Source: Mesorhabditis belari
Lineage: Eukaryota; Nematoda; Chromadorea; Rhabditida; Rhabditidae
Length of the DNA: 64,000 nt
Assembly (NCBI GenBank): GCA_958450365.1
Contig: CAUEEP010000742.1
Coordinates: forward strand, 5,003,001 to 5,067,000
Reading direction: 5' to 3'
Part shown: one piece after another, positions 24,004 through 35,229 of the stretch
Layout: each line of letters begins with the position of its first letter
Numbering within the stretch: the first letter of the stretch is position 1
Position numbers and translations under genes: made by a program
Notes under the pieces: model-generated
The model's database searches: none
Told to the model about the DNA's origin: nothing
Seen by the model: the letters and a program-made list of their open reading frames with translations, nothing else

Positions 24004-25777
24004 GAAAAAGTCTCGAGACATGTAAACAGATTCGTCTTATTCGTGTCTAGGTTTATAAGTATTTTTTTGCATTTGGGAGCCTTGCAATGTCAGAAAACTT
24101 TCATTCAGTTAATGATCAAAAGGAAATCAAGTGAGAATTGGGAAAGATTATGAAAATTTCTAAACAAGAAGCAGTAGAGTCAATTTTGTGAGACTTTCGA
24201 CTTTCAAACAATCACCATTGTTTGAAATGAATGAAATTTCTTACAGTCTCACAGGAATTTATCAAAGAACCTCCAAATTTGCGTCGATCAAAATTCCGAT
24301 CTTTAATCCTCTTATGGAAAAATCTGATGAATCAAACGGTTCAAGAAAGAATTACCGAAAAAATAAAGAGACTTATCGAATTCATTTTAAAGCTTTTTCT
24401 ATTTTCAGGCTCAAAAATCAGGAGTTCTCATTGTCAGATTTTATTCTCTCATTTAAAAATCCTATGGCTTTTCGGGAGACTATTTGAGATAAGAAGAGAA
24501 ACGAAAATGAAGAATTTAGCACAGATTTTTTCATTAGATCATTGGAACTAAGGTTTAGAGAACTTTTGAAAGCTTCAGTTTAATTAGAAATTTCAAAAGA
24601 ACATTTAAATTTAGGTAAAATTTGAAACCATTAGCTTTTTATGACAACAAATTCCCGAACGATTGTTGGACAAACGATTGTTGTTCATTTTTGGTTGAGT
24701 AAAGGTTATGATTCGACAAAAAGGATCCTTTTCGATGAATGATCACTCTTTTAAACGTTTCATTTCACAAAACATTATTTGAATTGGTTGTTTTCGTTTC
24801 GATTTTCTCGTTTTACTTGATTGTTATGTTTTGGGGAAATTGAGTGGACCTCTTTTTGAGTCAGGCTGATCTGATCGCCGTTTTGATCTTCAATTTTATC
24901 GGAAAATGAGTCAAAAACATTGAAAATCACTCCGAAATAGCTTAAAAAATACTAAAGACTAGATTTTAGTCTTTAAAAGTTTAAAAAATTGTTTTAAAAG
25001 TTTTACAAATCAACGTTGCCTTACTTTTTCCCAAAATAATATCAAACTATTAGTCATCCATTCAAATATAGTACAATTGAATGCTGAAAAACTGGAAAAC
25101 ACGCAAATATTCGCCAAATATTCTAACAAAAACAACGAAAACCATCTTGAAACCATACAAGTTGTAAATTTCAACACACTTTCAACAAAGGCCACAACTA
25201 ATTGTAAGATGGTTTGGGGAGTTGAATGGAAACAACGAAAGCAAAGCTCATTTCCTGCACTATTACAAAACTGAATTGCTATTTTCTTGAGGTTCAAAGG
25301 GGAAAAGTCGATTTGTTGACTTTTTTTGTCAACAAATCGACTTGCTTTGCTTTCGTTGTTTCCATTCAACTCCGCAAACCATCTTACAATTAGTTTTGGC
25401 CTTCATTGTGGTCCGGCTACGAAAGGTTCCGATTTCTCCACTTGGATCCAAAATGGAAATAGATTTCTTTCTCATTTCAAAGGGAAACAGAAAATTTATC
25501 GCTTAAAACAATAATTTGAATTAATCTGACAAAAACAAAATGATTTGCAAAAGAAAAAGAAACGACGACGCGGTGCGACTCCCATTGACTACCTCCAAAT
25601 GGCGGCGACGTCAATTGGAATGCGACGTTGGGCGAAAATTAACAGCATGTCTCGCAAAACACATTTTTCTCTCTGAAGGTGATTCTCTACTATTCATTAA
25701 GTTATAGAATTCTGATTTTTGATATGATTTGATTTTTAGATTCAAATTTATCTAAAAAAAGTAAAATCAGTAAACGA
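24004..25777. other. Intergenic stretch with a two-level foldback
   Basis: Lies between trehalase and the Rh gene. Arms 25197-25247 and 25344-25402 (GATGGTTTGGGGAGTTGAAT type) are inverted. Inside them a second inverted pair GTCGATTTGTTGAC (about 25305-25320 and 25328-25343) forms a tight hairpin. The frames at 24188-24551 and 25010-25369 have no domain. Confidence 0.6.
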
Positions 25778-28194
25778 TCAATAAATCTCTTCAAAGTTAT
25801 TCCGTGAATTCCGATGATTCATCAAGTCCATTTCGGCGTTCTCTTGTGGCGTTTCCATATACTAAATTTTGATGTTTTATGGAAATTTTCAATGTGAACT
25901 TGTAATTTCTAATAGATTCGATAATTTCTAATTTCTAATTCGATAAAATTGTAATTTGTTTTTCGTTCACCTTGCTAGCAAAGCTGAACTCTTGTTTCGC
26001 GTAGTAGTTGGGCTCGAGAGACAAGGCCGGATCGTCGACCTGGTTCCACAAACGGATTCTCAGCACCAAGCCTGCAAGAATAGAATTGTATTTGATTTAA
26101 GATTTGCTATTTTATTTTAATTATTTTAATTATTTTAATAAAATTTTAAGAAACCCGTCAGAAGTCCGCCCAAAATCGCGGCCACTAACGCGACGATCAT
26201 TCCCGCCAATTGGTAGAGAGCTTGCGAGTAGGCATCTCGGTCACCTTGAAGCTCTCCGCCAGCAAAATATGGATAAATATGGTAGATTCTAAAAAAATGG
26301 GAAACATTATAGATGTTCAAGTTGTTGAAAATAGAAGTACCCGTTCTTTTCATAGTTATCCTTGTAAGCATAGAGAAGCGCGACGAGAATACTGATGATT
26401 CCAGAGAGAAGACCCGGCAATCCGTGCAAATTGTGGACACCACATGTGTCGTAGATATTGAAACGTTTCTCTAATCGCTTCTAAAATAGTTATTGTTATA
26501 AGTTTGGGCTTAAAACCGTACACTCAATACAGCGTGCCCAAAGACGGAGATTATCCCTGCGATCATACCGACAACCACTGCGTGATACGGGTAGACGATT
26601 GCGTTTGCTGCCGAGCCTCAAATCTTCTCACTATTTTCTATCCAAACATAAGACATTTAAAACCAGTTTTAATATTATTTTCCAGAAAAATCATTGACCT
26701 TTCTAATGAAATTCTAGTTCAATTTGTTGGTTTTAAACGGTTTTAAACGAAAGAATGAAAAAGAACGAAAAGATTTCTGGATAGCCTAATAGTTATCAAA
26801 ATCTTAAAATCAATAAACTAACCAATAGCCACTCCACCAGCTAGAGTTGAACTCTGAATGTGAATCATGTTGAAACGACCGAGATGATCGGTGAGAGAAG
26901 AGATCAAAAAGGTCGAGATTGTACATGAAGCCATTGCCAGGTAGGTGTTGACAATTGCACTAAAGATTAACTACTCTAAATCTACAGTTTCCAATTCTAC
27001 CGATGCCTCGCATCAGCCGGTTCTTGAATAGCCGCGTTCATCGTTGGGAAGAATATCCATAGAAACATCGTTCCTGCAAAAGATCAAAATCTTTTGAATG
27101 TTTTGAATAATTTCTACCGATCATCGAGAAAAGATCCGAGTGATAAATCGATCCCTCGGCATCCATTTCCATCACATTTCTCTTGTTTCCAACAACCGCC
27201 GCAGCAAGACCAAAATAGGCACCAAATACGTGCATTACAAGGGAACGCCCGCCATCGTTTACCTAAACGGTTTTGCTCACACCGATCCTTATATGGGTTG
27301 GAGCAGAGAATCCAAAAAATGCCCGCCGCCGGGAGCTGAACCTTCGATCTCTCGCTTACCGGGCCAAAGCTCTAGTATAGCTCGAAGGGGCAGTATAGCT
27401 CGAAAGCTACACTGCACCTATCCCATCACCGCTAGAATAAGGTCTTATCCTTTACTCACCTTTTATATTCCTCTAGATAACTTACATGAAGAATATTGAA
27501 CAGCACATGCTCAACCATCACCGAAACAGTCGTCTCACAAAATGCGAGCAAAAGAAATTGTACAGGCGTCAAACGACCTAGCAACACACCCATTGTAATC
27601 AAAACAGCAACACAAGAGATATCCGCTGCAACCATTCTAAAATTAGTTTTATTCTAGTAAACAACTAATTCTTACTCATTGATAGACACTCGAAAAGTGC
27701 CACTATCGTGAAAAGATTGAGTCAAAAATCCACGCAACAACATTGCATATTGAGTGACAAAAGAAGTGAGCAAGAGATTTACGGAAACTGCTGAGAAACC
27801 ATATCTAAATATCTTTAGTGTTTTATAAATCTTTATAGAGTTTTGTTTTCTCTTCTCACCTCTTCAAAAAAGCCATGAGAAAACCAAATCCAACGTGAAC
27901 CATTACATGAATATCTTGAAAAACTGAAATTGAAAATTTTGCCTCAAATTTGTGTCCTTGGGTACCTTACGGGGGAAATCCGTATTCACGAAAACTCGCT
28001 TCACATTGCTACCATTGCTACCATCACTAAAAACTACTAAAAGGTAGATATAAATGAAATTACCTCTCATTCATCATCAAATCTCGTTCAGCATCTGTAT
28101 CAAAACGGGCAAATAAATAGAATAAAAAGATAAAGAATAGCTGAAAAAATAAAGAAACAAGAGCGAATTGACGACGCTGGAGAATGGAGGTCAT
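25778..28194 (-). CDS. rhr: Rh-type ammonium transporter
   Basis: An integral membrane channel for ammonia/ammonium (Amt/Rh family). Thirteen exons join in phase to 479 aa: 28194-28064, 28026-27971, 27923-27860, 27804-27676, 27636-27486, 27262-27118, 27073-27001, 26959-26823, 26616-26522, 26480-26341, 26288-26155, 26071-25971, 25861-25778. The first helix starts near residue 10 (FALVSLFFQLFFIFLFYLF). Family blocks are FQDIHVMVHVGFGFLMAFLK, MHVFGAYFGLA (pore His about 188), GSIYHSDLFSMI, PADARHR, IHIQSSTLAGGVAIG and DTCGVHNLHGLPG (second pore His about 343). The cytoplasmic tail is short. The loop between helices 1 and 2 (SDGSNGSNVK) has an N-glycosylation-type NGS. Introns are 36-226 nt except one of 299 nt. 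It is homologous to the nematode rhr-1/rhr-2 class; which one cannot be told. Confidence 0.95.
27312..27400 (-). pseudogene. tRNA-like fragment in Rh gene intron 5
   Basis: On the minus strand AGATCGAAGGTTCAGCTCCC resembles a T arm/B box. It is preceded by a weak anticodon-like arm (GCTTTGGCCCGGTAAGC), followed by GGCGGGCA and a T6 run that would terminate RNA polymerase III. A duplicated CGAGCTATACT segment lies 5' of it. It does not fold as a complete tRNA and is probably a tRNA-derived repeat. Confidence 0.45.
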
Positions 28195-28977
28195 CTGGGA
28201 TTTAAAGCATTGATACTAATTGATAATTTTCAAGTTCTTTCAATGATACTGGAAGAACCTACCACTGATTTCAACCTACCACTGATTTCCTTTGATTCTC
28301 TACGGCAAGTGATGACAATGATGGCATAAAACTATCGATACTCTTGAAATTTCATGAAGTAAACAGAAAAGTCAAACAATTAGGTTATTAGCAAGTGAAG
28401 TGACCCTTTTGTACGTCTTTTCGTAATCTTTTTTTCGAGAAAAGAGATATCAATCAATCAATATCTTTAGCAAAAGAGATATGGACATCAATTTCCTTTC
28501 ATAGATATCCAAAATGGAGAAAAGGGAAAGGTCAAAAAGGGGCAAGAGTAACGCCTCTTGCAGATGGTTTCAAGAATGGGTTAATTTGTGACCAATTTTT
28601 GACTAAAATGACCAAACATTCCTCTCGATTAACACGCTTTTCTAAAATGCATCTATTTGAGAATACCGTAGTCAAAATTCCATCCGATAGCTTCATTTTC
28701 ATATCATTCAATGAGGAATCACAAGGCTCAGTTAATAAGATAAAAATCGAGCTGATCTAATGAAAACTAACGGTTTAACTACGGTACTTTTCTCAAATAG
28801 ACGCATTTCAACGCGCTACTTGAGAGGAAAACTCTCGACAGGCTACATTTTTGGAACTTTTTTTTGGAAAAGTTGCTGGCAAACACCTGACTCATTATCA
28901 AAGTGCCAAGTGTTAAAGAGAAAAATAAAGCCCTGCATCTTGGCATCATTTATCTACAAAGAACTTCCCGATTGGAA
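28195..28977. other. Intergenic stretch upstream of the Rh gene
   Basis: AT-rich; should contain the Rh gene promoter. An ACCACTGATTTCAACCT / ACCACTGATTTCC short duplication lies at 28260-28290. No other feature is supported. Confidence 0.4.
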
Positions 28978-29678
28978 TTATACAACTCATTCTACAAGCT
29001 CTTGAATGAGCTCAAGTCGGCCTCTCTCCGGCGATCTGCCATTTTTGATACTTTTTGATACACAATATTTTCATTGGGATTCCTTTAAACAAACTTGTGA
29101 TATTTTACTTTAAAAGTACCATTCAACAAACAAATAAAAAAGAAAAGCTGATACAGCAAGATCTTGTTGTCAAATGTTACGGGTCTTATTTTACCTTCGT
29201 AAAATACAGTAAAGATAGCGCCATGAATAGTCCGAACACTCACAAGTCTTTTTGTGCTCGCTCGCTCACAATGCTAATCCTTTTTTTTGTTTTTTAGTTA
29301 TTAGATAAATGCATAAAAAATGCGGATGAACTTTGATAGCTTTTATCTTATCATGTTCAACATTCGAAAAAGCTCAATTTTCCCTTTTTTTTGCAGAGTT
29401 TCCAAATGAATCTATAAACCAATTCTAATTTTACTTTAAAAGTACCAACTCCAAAGCTTGACAAAAGAGTTTGCTTGACAATTCTTATTGCTATTAAATG
29501 ATATTAAATGTTATATTTTTTTTTTGTTGAATGATGCTTTTAAAGTAAAATACCACAAGTTTGTTTGAAGGAATCCCTTTCTAAATATTGTGTATTAAAA
29601 AGTGTCAAAAATGGCAGATCACCGGAGAGAGGCTGAATTGAGTTCATTCAAGAGCTTCTAAAATGAGTTGTGTAATTC
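28978..29678. mobile_element. 700-bp foldback element
   Basis: The left arm starts AATTATACAACTCATTCTAC and contains GGCCTCTCTCCGGCGATCTG. The right arm at about 29535-29678 contains CAGATCACCGGAGAGAGGCT and ends GAGTTGTGTAATT. Arms are about 150 bp, and an inner pair with TTTTACTTTAAAAGTACC lies near 29104 and 29431/29535. It has no coding content; the family is unknown. Confidence 0.7.
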
Positions 29679-29702
29679 TAAGAATTTTTATAATGAGTTG
29701 TA

Positions 29703-29926
29703 TACCGTATTTTCTCCCGTAATAGTAGTGCACCCTGAGCGTCGCCTAAATTGCTCGAAATCTCGAAAAGCGCTTATCAGAACCTATCGATGTGGGGTCG
29801 GAAAATGTAGCTGACGATGAGATCTAGTGGGGGATTTGAGTGTTCAGCTTCTGCAAAAGCTTGGAAACCGTAAAATAGTCACCACCTCGGCTCGCTGGGG
29901 TGCACTACTATTAGAGAAAATACGGT
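29703..29926. mobile_element. TACCGTA-end MITE, family Q copy 1
   Basis: Begins TACCGTATTTTCTCCCGTAA and AGTAGTGCACCC, and ends with the inverted GGGTGCACTACTATTAGAGA AAATACGGTA. 224 bp, non-coding. Related ends occur at 61930-62085. Confidence 0.8.
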
Positions 29927-31135
29927 AATTCCAGTCATTCCAATTCCATAAGTTAATGCACATTTATCAAAATCACTGCTATATTAGAATAACCCGGCTT
30001 GGTGTAATAAGCTTTCAATCCTTCAAAGCTTTCAAATTCACAAAAGAATCGCTTGATAACTGTGAGCTTGATCTCTGAAAACCTTATAATTTTGTGTTTC
30101 TTTTAGCCAAAAGAAAACGTCCCAAAGATCTGCAAGCTGTAGACTAAATCACAAATCTGTATCCTATAGCAATATTCAAAAGAAAAAAAGTCTATCATTT
30201 CACGGAATTTCATAAAGTTTACACCGTCACATCGCTAATTTCAAATTTTCATTTGTTTCATTTGTTCAAGTGCAAGAAAAATGACTGTTGAACGACTAAT
30301 TAAAGCGTTACCTCAAAATGTGTTTCCGCGAGAATAATCAACAAATCAAAAGCTAAAAGAGAGAGAAAAAAAGGGAAATTCCCAGGTGATTTTCCCAAGT
30401 AATTCTCTTTGCAAAATGTGATTAATTAACCTCGGCAAAAAGTTTTGCGCAAAAAAAATTTTTGGTCTCTTTAATATTTGGAGTTTGTTGGGTGATTTCG
30501 AGTACAAAAAGAGTGATTTTACAAAAACAAACATCACTGTCCATTTTTCAATTCAATCATTTGTCATTTCAAAGATGAAGATGAACTTTCATATTGCCCT
30601 ATTGAACAATTGAATGGAGATTATCGGCGATAATCCATCAACACCCACGAGATTTTCTCAACTCAAAAAGAAAATCAATGAGACTTCGAATTTTCTTTCT
30701 TTCTTGGAATACTTGAGACATTCTTGGGACTTTGCCCTGGCCTTCAAGTCATTTTCAAGTCATTTCTAAGAATTTTCTCCTTTTCGTACTTGATCTTGTT
30801 GAAATGTTAAATTATGCCTAATTAAAGTATAAGGGTTTCAACAATCTTCGAGTTTATCCCTTTTTTTTCTTGACTTTTGGTTTCCTTTTGTTTCTGTACT
30901 TGGGACATGATTCAAGATGTACTTTGCTTAGGTTTGACCAATCTTGAGTGGCTGGGCTGAGCTTGGCCAAAAGCCAACAATGTTTTAATCACTAGGCTAT
31001 AACCCTCAAAATGACCCAATCAGCTCTGCCATGGCCTTGTTTAAACTAAGAAATCTCTTAAAATAAACCTTTTTAAAGTTATAAGAACTTTTTTGAAGTG
31101 TTTCTTGTGCTTTAAACCGTTTTGAGGAAGGTACC
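29927..31135. other. Non-coding stretch
   Basis: AT-rich. The only long frame (30346-30537, minus) has no domain. No repeats were recognised before the element at 31136. Confidence 0.4.
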
Positions 31136-31405
31136 TACCGTAAATACTGTAATAGTACCCCACCCCCCTTTCGTACAGTCGCGTAGTCGCAAAAGTTTTT
31201 TAGTATTTCATTTTTTCAAAGCGCCCGTACTTTCAAAGAATGTGTCTTTGGTATGAAAAAATAGCTGAAATTCAGGGCTATTTTTTGATACCTAAGAGCG
31301 CATTGTAGCGTAAACAAGTGTCGAGAAAAGCGCGTCCAAAGCTAGACTACGCAACACTCCGCACCATCACTGTTGGGGTGGGGTACTATTACGGTATTTA
31401 CGGTA
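31136..31405. mobile_element. TACCGTA-end MITE, family P copy A
   Basis: 270 bp with inverted ends TACCGTAAATACTGTAATAG + TACCCCACCCC and GGGGTGGGGTACTATTACGG + TATTTACGGTA. The interior contains GCGTAGTCGCAAAAG and its partial complement. Its right half was copied as part of the target duplication of the adjacent LINE. Confidence 0.8.
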
Positions 31406-31425
31406 GCTTACAGATATCAATAAAA

Positions 31426-31891
31426 GAAAATTGACTATTCTAAATATTCTAGCTTTACTTATGAGGAGAGACTTGCTTTTTTTGAACTAAAAACTTTACA
31501 GCATCGTCGCTTTGTCATTGATTTAGTCGAAACTTTCAAAATCCTCCGTTGTAAACAGATTAGCCCTTTGTTTATAGACTTTTTCAAATTTAAACCGCGG
31601 TCAGGGCCCAGAAGTGGCTCATTCCTTTTGCAAATTCCCTTTGCTTCCAATGCCTCTTTATCAAATTCATTTCCCGTTAGAGCCGCTAGATTATGGAACT
31701 TGCTCCCAAACGACATACGAGAAATTCAGTCGCTTTTCATATTCAAGAAACGTATCGATGCTTTAGATCTAGTGGCTCTTTGCCGTCAGTAATTGGCTTA
31801 TTGATTTCAGTATGTATTGTATGATTAAGTATCACTGTGCATTTCTCTATGATTTCTTTCACTTTATCGTTTGAATAAAGTATTATTATTA
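31426..31891 (+). mobile_element. 5'-truncated CR1-like LINE with 145-bp target duplication
   Basis: A 466-bp non-LTR retrotransposon 3' end. From about 31445 to 31792 it keeps an uninterrupted frame for the C-terminus of a reverse transcriptase (YEERLAFFELKTLQHRRF near the start, then SNSFPVRAARLWNLLPNDIR and FKKRIDAL), followed by a short 3' UTR, GAATAAAG and (TAT)n. It is flanked by identical 145-bp direct repeats 31281-31425 and 31892-32036, which contain the right half of MITE copy A plus adjacent DNA. I saw no mismatch between the repeats, so the insertion appears young. Confidence 0.85.
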
Positions 31892-32036
31892 TTTTTTGAT
31901 ACCTAAGAGCGCATTGTAGCGTAAACAAGTGTCGAGAAAAGCGCGTCCAAAGCTAGACTACGCAACACTCCGCACCATCACTGTTGGGGTGGGGTACTAT
32001 TACGGTATTTACGGTAGCTTACAGATATCAATAAAA

Positions 32037-33049
32037 CTGAAAAATTTCACCCAGATTCAGTTTATTTAAAGCCCGATGGAGCTTTTCTTTTAAAGCTAAC
32101 TTTTTATACAAAACTATTCCAGTATTTGAATAAAATTCAGCCTTTAATCTCTAAACTTTATGGCTTCACCAACCGTCCAGCTCTGATAAATTTTTGCAAG
32201 TAACTGACGTGAATTGAAAAAAGCAAAAAGAAAAACTATAAACTATTCAAAGATCTATTTTCTGTTTTCTCTGTTCTCATTTTTTCTCCACCAGACCGTT
32301 TCTTTTTCTCTGTAAGCCTGAAAAAAGTTCACCGTCGTCTGTTCACTTTTTCATAGATCTATGTCGAATTTTCTCTTCTCCAATATTTCTATTCTTTTTC
32401 ATTTTCTTTCATTTTCTTTCATTTCTCCCTATTTTCCTTATTTTTCCTCATTTTTCTTATTTTCTCTCATTGCCTGTAAACTTTTTTTTGTCGATAATCT
32501 CTGAGTGAGAGAGGGAGAGAGAAGTCGGACAGAAGACTCCCTATTTGCTCACTCCGTTTCCCTCTCTTTTCCCTTGCCAAATACATGTGATTTTCGCTCA
32601 AACCTTTAATAATATCGTTTCAGTTTATTGGTTTTTTTTCAATTCTTGATTTTTGTTTTGTAAAAGTTGATCGTTTTCAATTAATTAATCCTTGTACTAA
32701 TTAAAAAATGTCAAATTTTCCTGTTTATTGCAAAATATAAGTCATAGAAAGCTTAAAAAGTCATAAAAAGCTTAAAAGCTTAATTAAATTAAAAAAAAAA
32801 TATATTATCTAACTCTAAATCAATTTTTAATCCAATTCATAGATTTTTTTGACAATTCTAAGATCAAAATGTACTTGGAAATTGTTCAAATCTTCAAATT
32901 CAAATTCAAATTCAAATTTCCAAGTAATTCGCTCATTCTTTCTCGAAATTTTGTAACAACTTTTGATCTTTGTGCAAATGCTTAAAGAAATTCTGTCTGA
33001 CGATGAATAACTCATGCTCTCTCATCTCTTTCCATCTATTAAAAATACC
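32037..33049. other. Non-coding stretch
   Basis: The first 110 bp (to about 32150) are paralogous to 34171-34288. The rest is AT- and CT-rich (TTTCTTTCATTTTC runs at 32395-32470). No gene. Confidence 0.45.
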
Positions 33050-33415
33050 GACTGGGGCTACCAGTGGTGAATTTATCGCATACACGAAATATATCAATCA
33101 CAATACAACGACACACACAATACTAGGCTATATCTTAACTTAACCCACGTCATGACAGACGGCTCCCTAACCCTAAGCTCAATGGGGAACTAAATAGCTT
33201 TTTTGGTGGTGAAGGGAAGATGACGATGAAGGAGTGGCTTGTCACTTTAAAGAACTGGGGCCACAACCACCAGACTGCCCTCCAGAAAAACCTCTCAACC
33301 CGAAGGGAAAGGAAATCCGAAGGGGGTGACCATGTCGCATGTGGGGTTCGAACCCTCGACCTTCCGATTAAGATAAAAGACACTTAACCAGTCAGCCACA
33401 CGTGCTCTATTGTCT
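33050..33415 (-). mobile_element. tRNA-derived SINE
   Basis: On the minus strand it starts with a tRNA-like head: an A-box-like GTGGCTGACTGG and a T arm/B box AGGGTTCGAACCCC about 45 nt apart, then CACATGCGA. An unrelated body of about 280 bp follows (CCCTTCGGATTTCCTTTCCC, then GAGCTTAGGGTTAGGGAGCC) and ends in a TG/AT-rich tail. Head plus body is the structure of a SINE. The fold of the head is degenerate, so the parent tRNA is not assigned. Confidence 0.65.
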
Positions 33416-33737
33416 AGCCACATTTCTTTTCTTTCATCTTTTCTTTTTCAATAACAATTTTTTTTAAGTAATTTTCAACTCTCTTTTCTCAAATCAAACT
33501 CAAAAATGAGTCAGCACTTTTTTTATGAAAATTTATGTTCTTTTTTTTATTAAAGTTTAGTGAAACTGAATTGCCAAAAGCAAATATCCGGTCATTTCAT
33601 TCAGTTTGTTCAAATATCTAAATTGAATTTTAAAAGTTAATAAATAAACACGTGAATTTATTAACATTAGCTATTTTTGCAAAATGAATAAAAATAATCG
33701 GAAAGGTTTTTGTCAAACTAATGTCAAACTAAGAAAT

Positions 33738-34319
33738 TACCGTAAATACTTGTAGTGTAATTGGCTTATTGATTTCAGTATGTATTGTATGATTAAGTAT
33801 CACTGTGCATTTCTCTATGATTTCTTTCACTTTATCGTTTGAATAAAGTATTATTATTACTGTAATAGTACCCCACCCCTCCCTCGTACACTCGCGTAGT
33901 CGCAAAAGTTTTTAAGTATTTCATTTTTTTCAAAGCGCCCGTACTTCAAAAAATGTGTCTTTGGTATCAAAAAATAGCTGAAATTCAGGTCTATTTTTTG
34001 ATAACTAAGCGCGCATTGTAGCATAAACCAGTGTCAAGAAAAACTCGTTCAAAGCCAGACTACACAACACTCCGCACCATCACTATTCGGGTGGGGTACT
34101 ATTACAGTATTTACGGTAGCTTAGGCTAACTTTTTATACAAAACTACTCCAGTATTTTACAGATATCAATAAAACTGAAGAATTTCACCCAGATTCAGTT
34201 TATTTAAAGCCTAATAGAGCTTTTCTTTTAAAGCTAACTTTTTATACAAAACTACTCCAGTATTTGAATAAAATTCAGCCTTTAATCTGGGGTGGGGTAC
34301 TATTACAGTATTTACGGTA
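33738..34319. mobile_element. TACCGTA-end MITE, family P copy B, with LINE fragment inside
   Basis: The left end TACCGTAAATACT is interrupted by about 104 bp (33752-33857) that match the last part of the LINE at 31788-31891 (AATTGGCTTATTGATTTCAG ... GAATAAAGTATTATTATT), after which the MITE continues with ACTGTAATAGTACCCC. Right-end sequences TACTATTACAGTATTTACGG occur twice (ending 34118 and 34319), with a duplicated TTTTTATACAAAACTACTCC block between. So this copy grew by both insertion and local duplication. Confidence 0.75.
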
Positions 34320-34818
34320 TGTGGTTTTTATGAAAATCTTTGTTTTCTTATAGTTTTGAGCAAAAAGTGTTCGCTCTTTTGAGTCTAAATTCAAAGTTTT
34401 TCTGTGAATTTTCATTTGAACTTATTATTTTCCTTCCTTTTCTCTTTTACTTTCTCTCAACTTTCCCATGTCACGCGCCAATAATTTTGTAAATGAATCT
34501 CCGAGGCAATCGGGCAAAAAAAGGGCAGTCTGGAGAAATTCGATCTCAACTACGCAATTTGTTTATTCAAATTTTTGAAAACTCTGGTCCTTTTGTGTTT
34601 CGATGTTCACTATAATTAGCAACAAAAAAAAGGTCTAAAGTTTCGATTTCCTTTTCCCCTTTAGCACCTGATCTTTGCTGAGTGTGAGAAACTTTTAAAG
34701 AAACTATAATTGCTAGTTGGAAAGTGAGAAATATCACTACTTTCAAAAAAGGTTATCCTTTGCAAAATGTCAAAGTTTATGACTTTGAGAGAACATTGAG
34801 AAGCTTTAAGATTAAAGC
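34320..34818. other. Non-coding stretch
   Basis: AT-rich; no open frame with support. Ends with the 8-bp target sequence ATTAAAGC at 34811-34818. Confidence 0.4.
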
Positions 34819-35229
34819 GGGGGTGGGACAAATGCGACCTCTTTTTTGCGCACCTGGACATTTGCGCACCTTTTTTTTTTTGCTGGAAAAGGCCTTAGGC
34901 AAGGTCGTAGAGCTTCAAAAATATTTCCATACAAGGGAATCGTATGCGTAGATTCCGAATTTCGACAAATCAGACCTCGCTGACACGTCAAATTTGGGCT
35001 AAAAGGCAAAAACTACGCAACTTAACGCTTTTCCGCAGTTTTTGCCTTTTAGCCCAAATTTGACGTGTCAGCGAGGTCTGATTTGTCGAAATTCGGAATC
35101 TACGCATACGATTCCCTCCTATGAAAACATTTTTGAAGCTCTACGACCTTTCCTAAGGCCTTTTCCAGCAAAAAAAAGGTGCGCAAATGTCCAGGTGCGC
35201 AAAAAAAAGGTCGCATTTGTTCCACCCCC
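34819..35229. mobile_element. 411-bp near-perfect palindrome with 8-bp target duplication
   Basis: Flanked by ATTAAAGC at 34811-34818 and 35230-35237. Arms of about 195 bp start GGGGGTGGGACAAATGCGAC and are almost exact complements around a short centre near 35012-35036. Both strands therefore encode the same 65-codon frame, a symmetry artefact. Eight-base duplications point to hAT-type transposition. No transposase inside. Confidence 0.9.

Noticed and set aside
26517..26521. Donor CG|GTTTTA for Rh exon 9
   Set aside because: Leads to an immediate stop; the donor AGT|GTACGG five bases earlier keeps the frame and the family alignment.
17621..28194. Trehalase and Rh transporter as an operon
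   Set aside because: Same strand, but about 2.3 kb apart with nested MITEs between; nematode operon spacing is usually about 100-400 bp.
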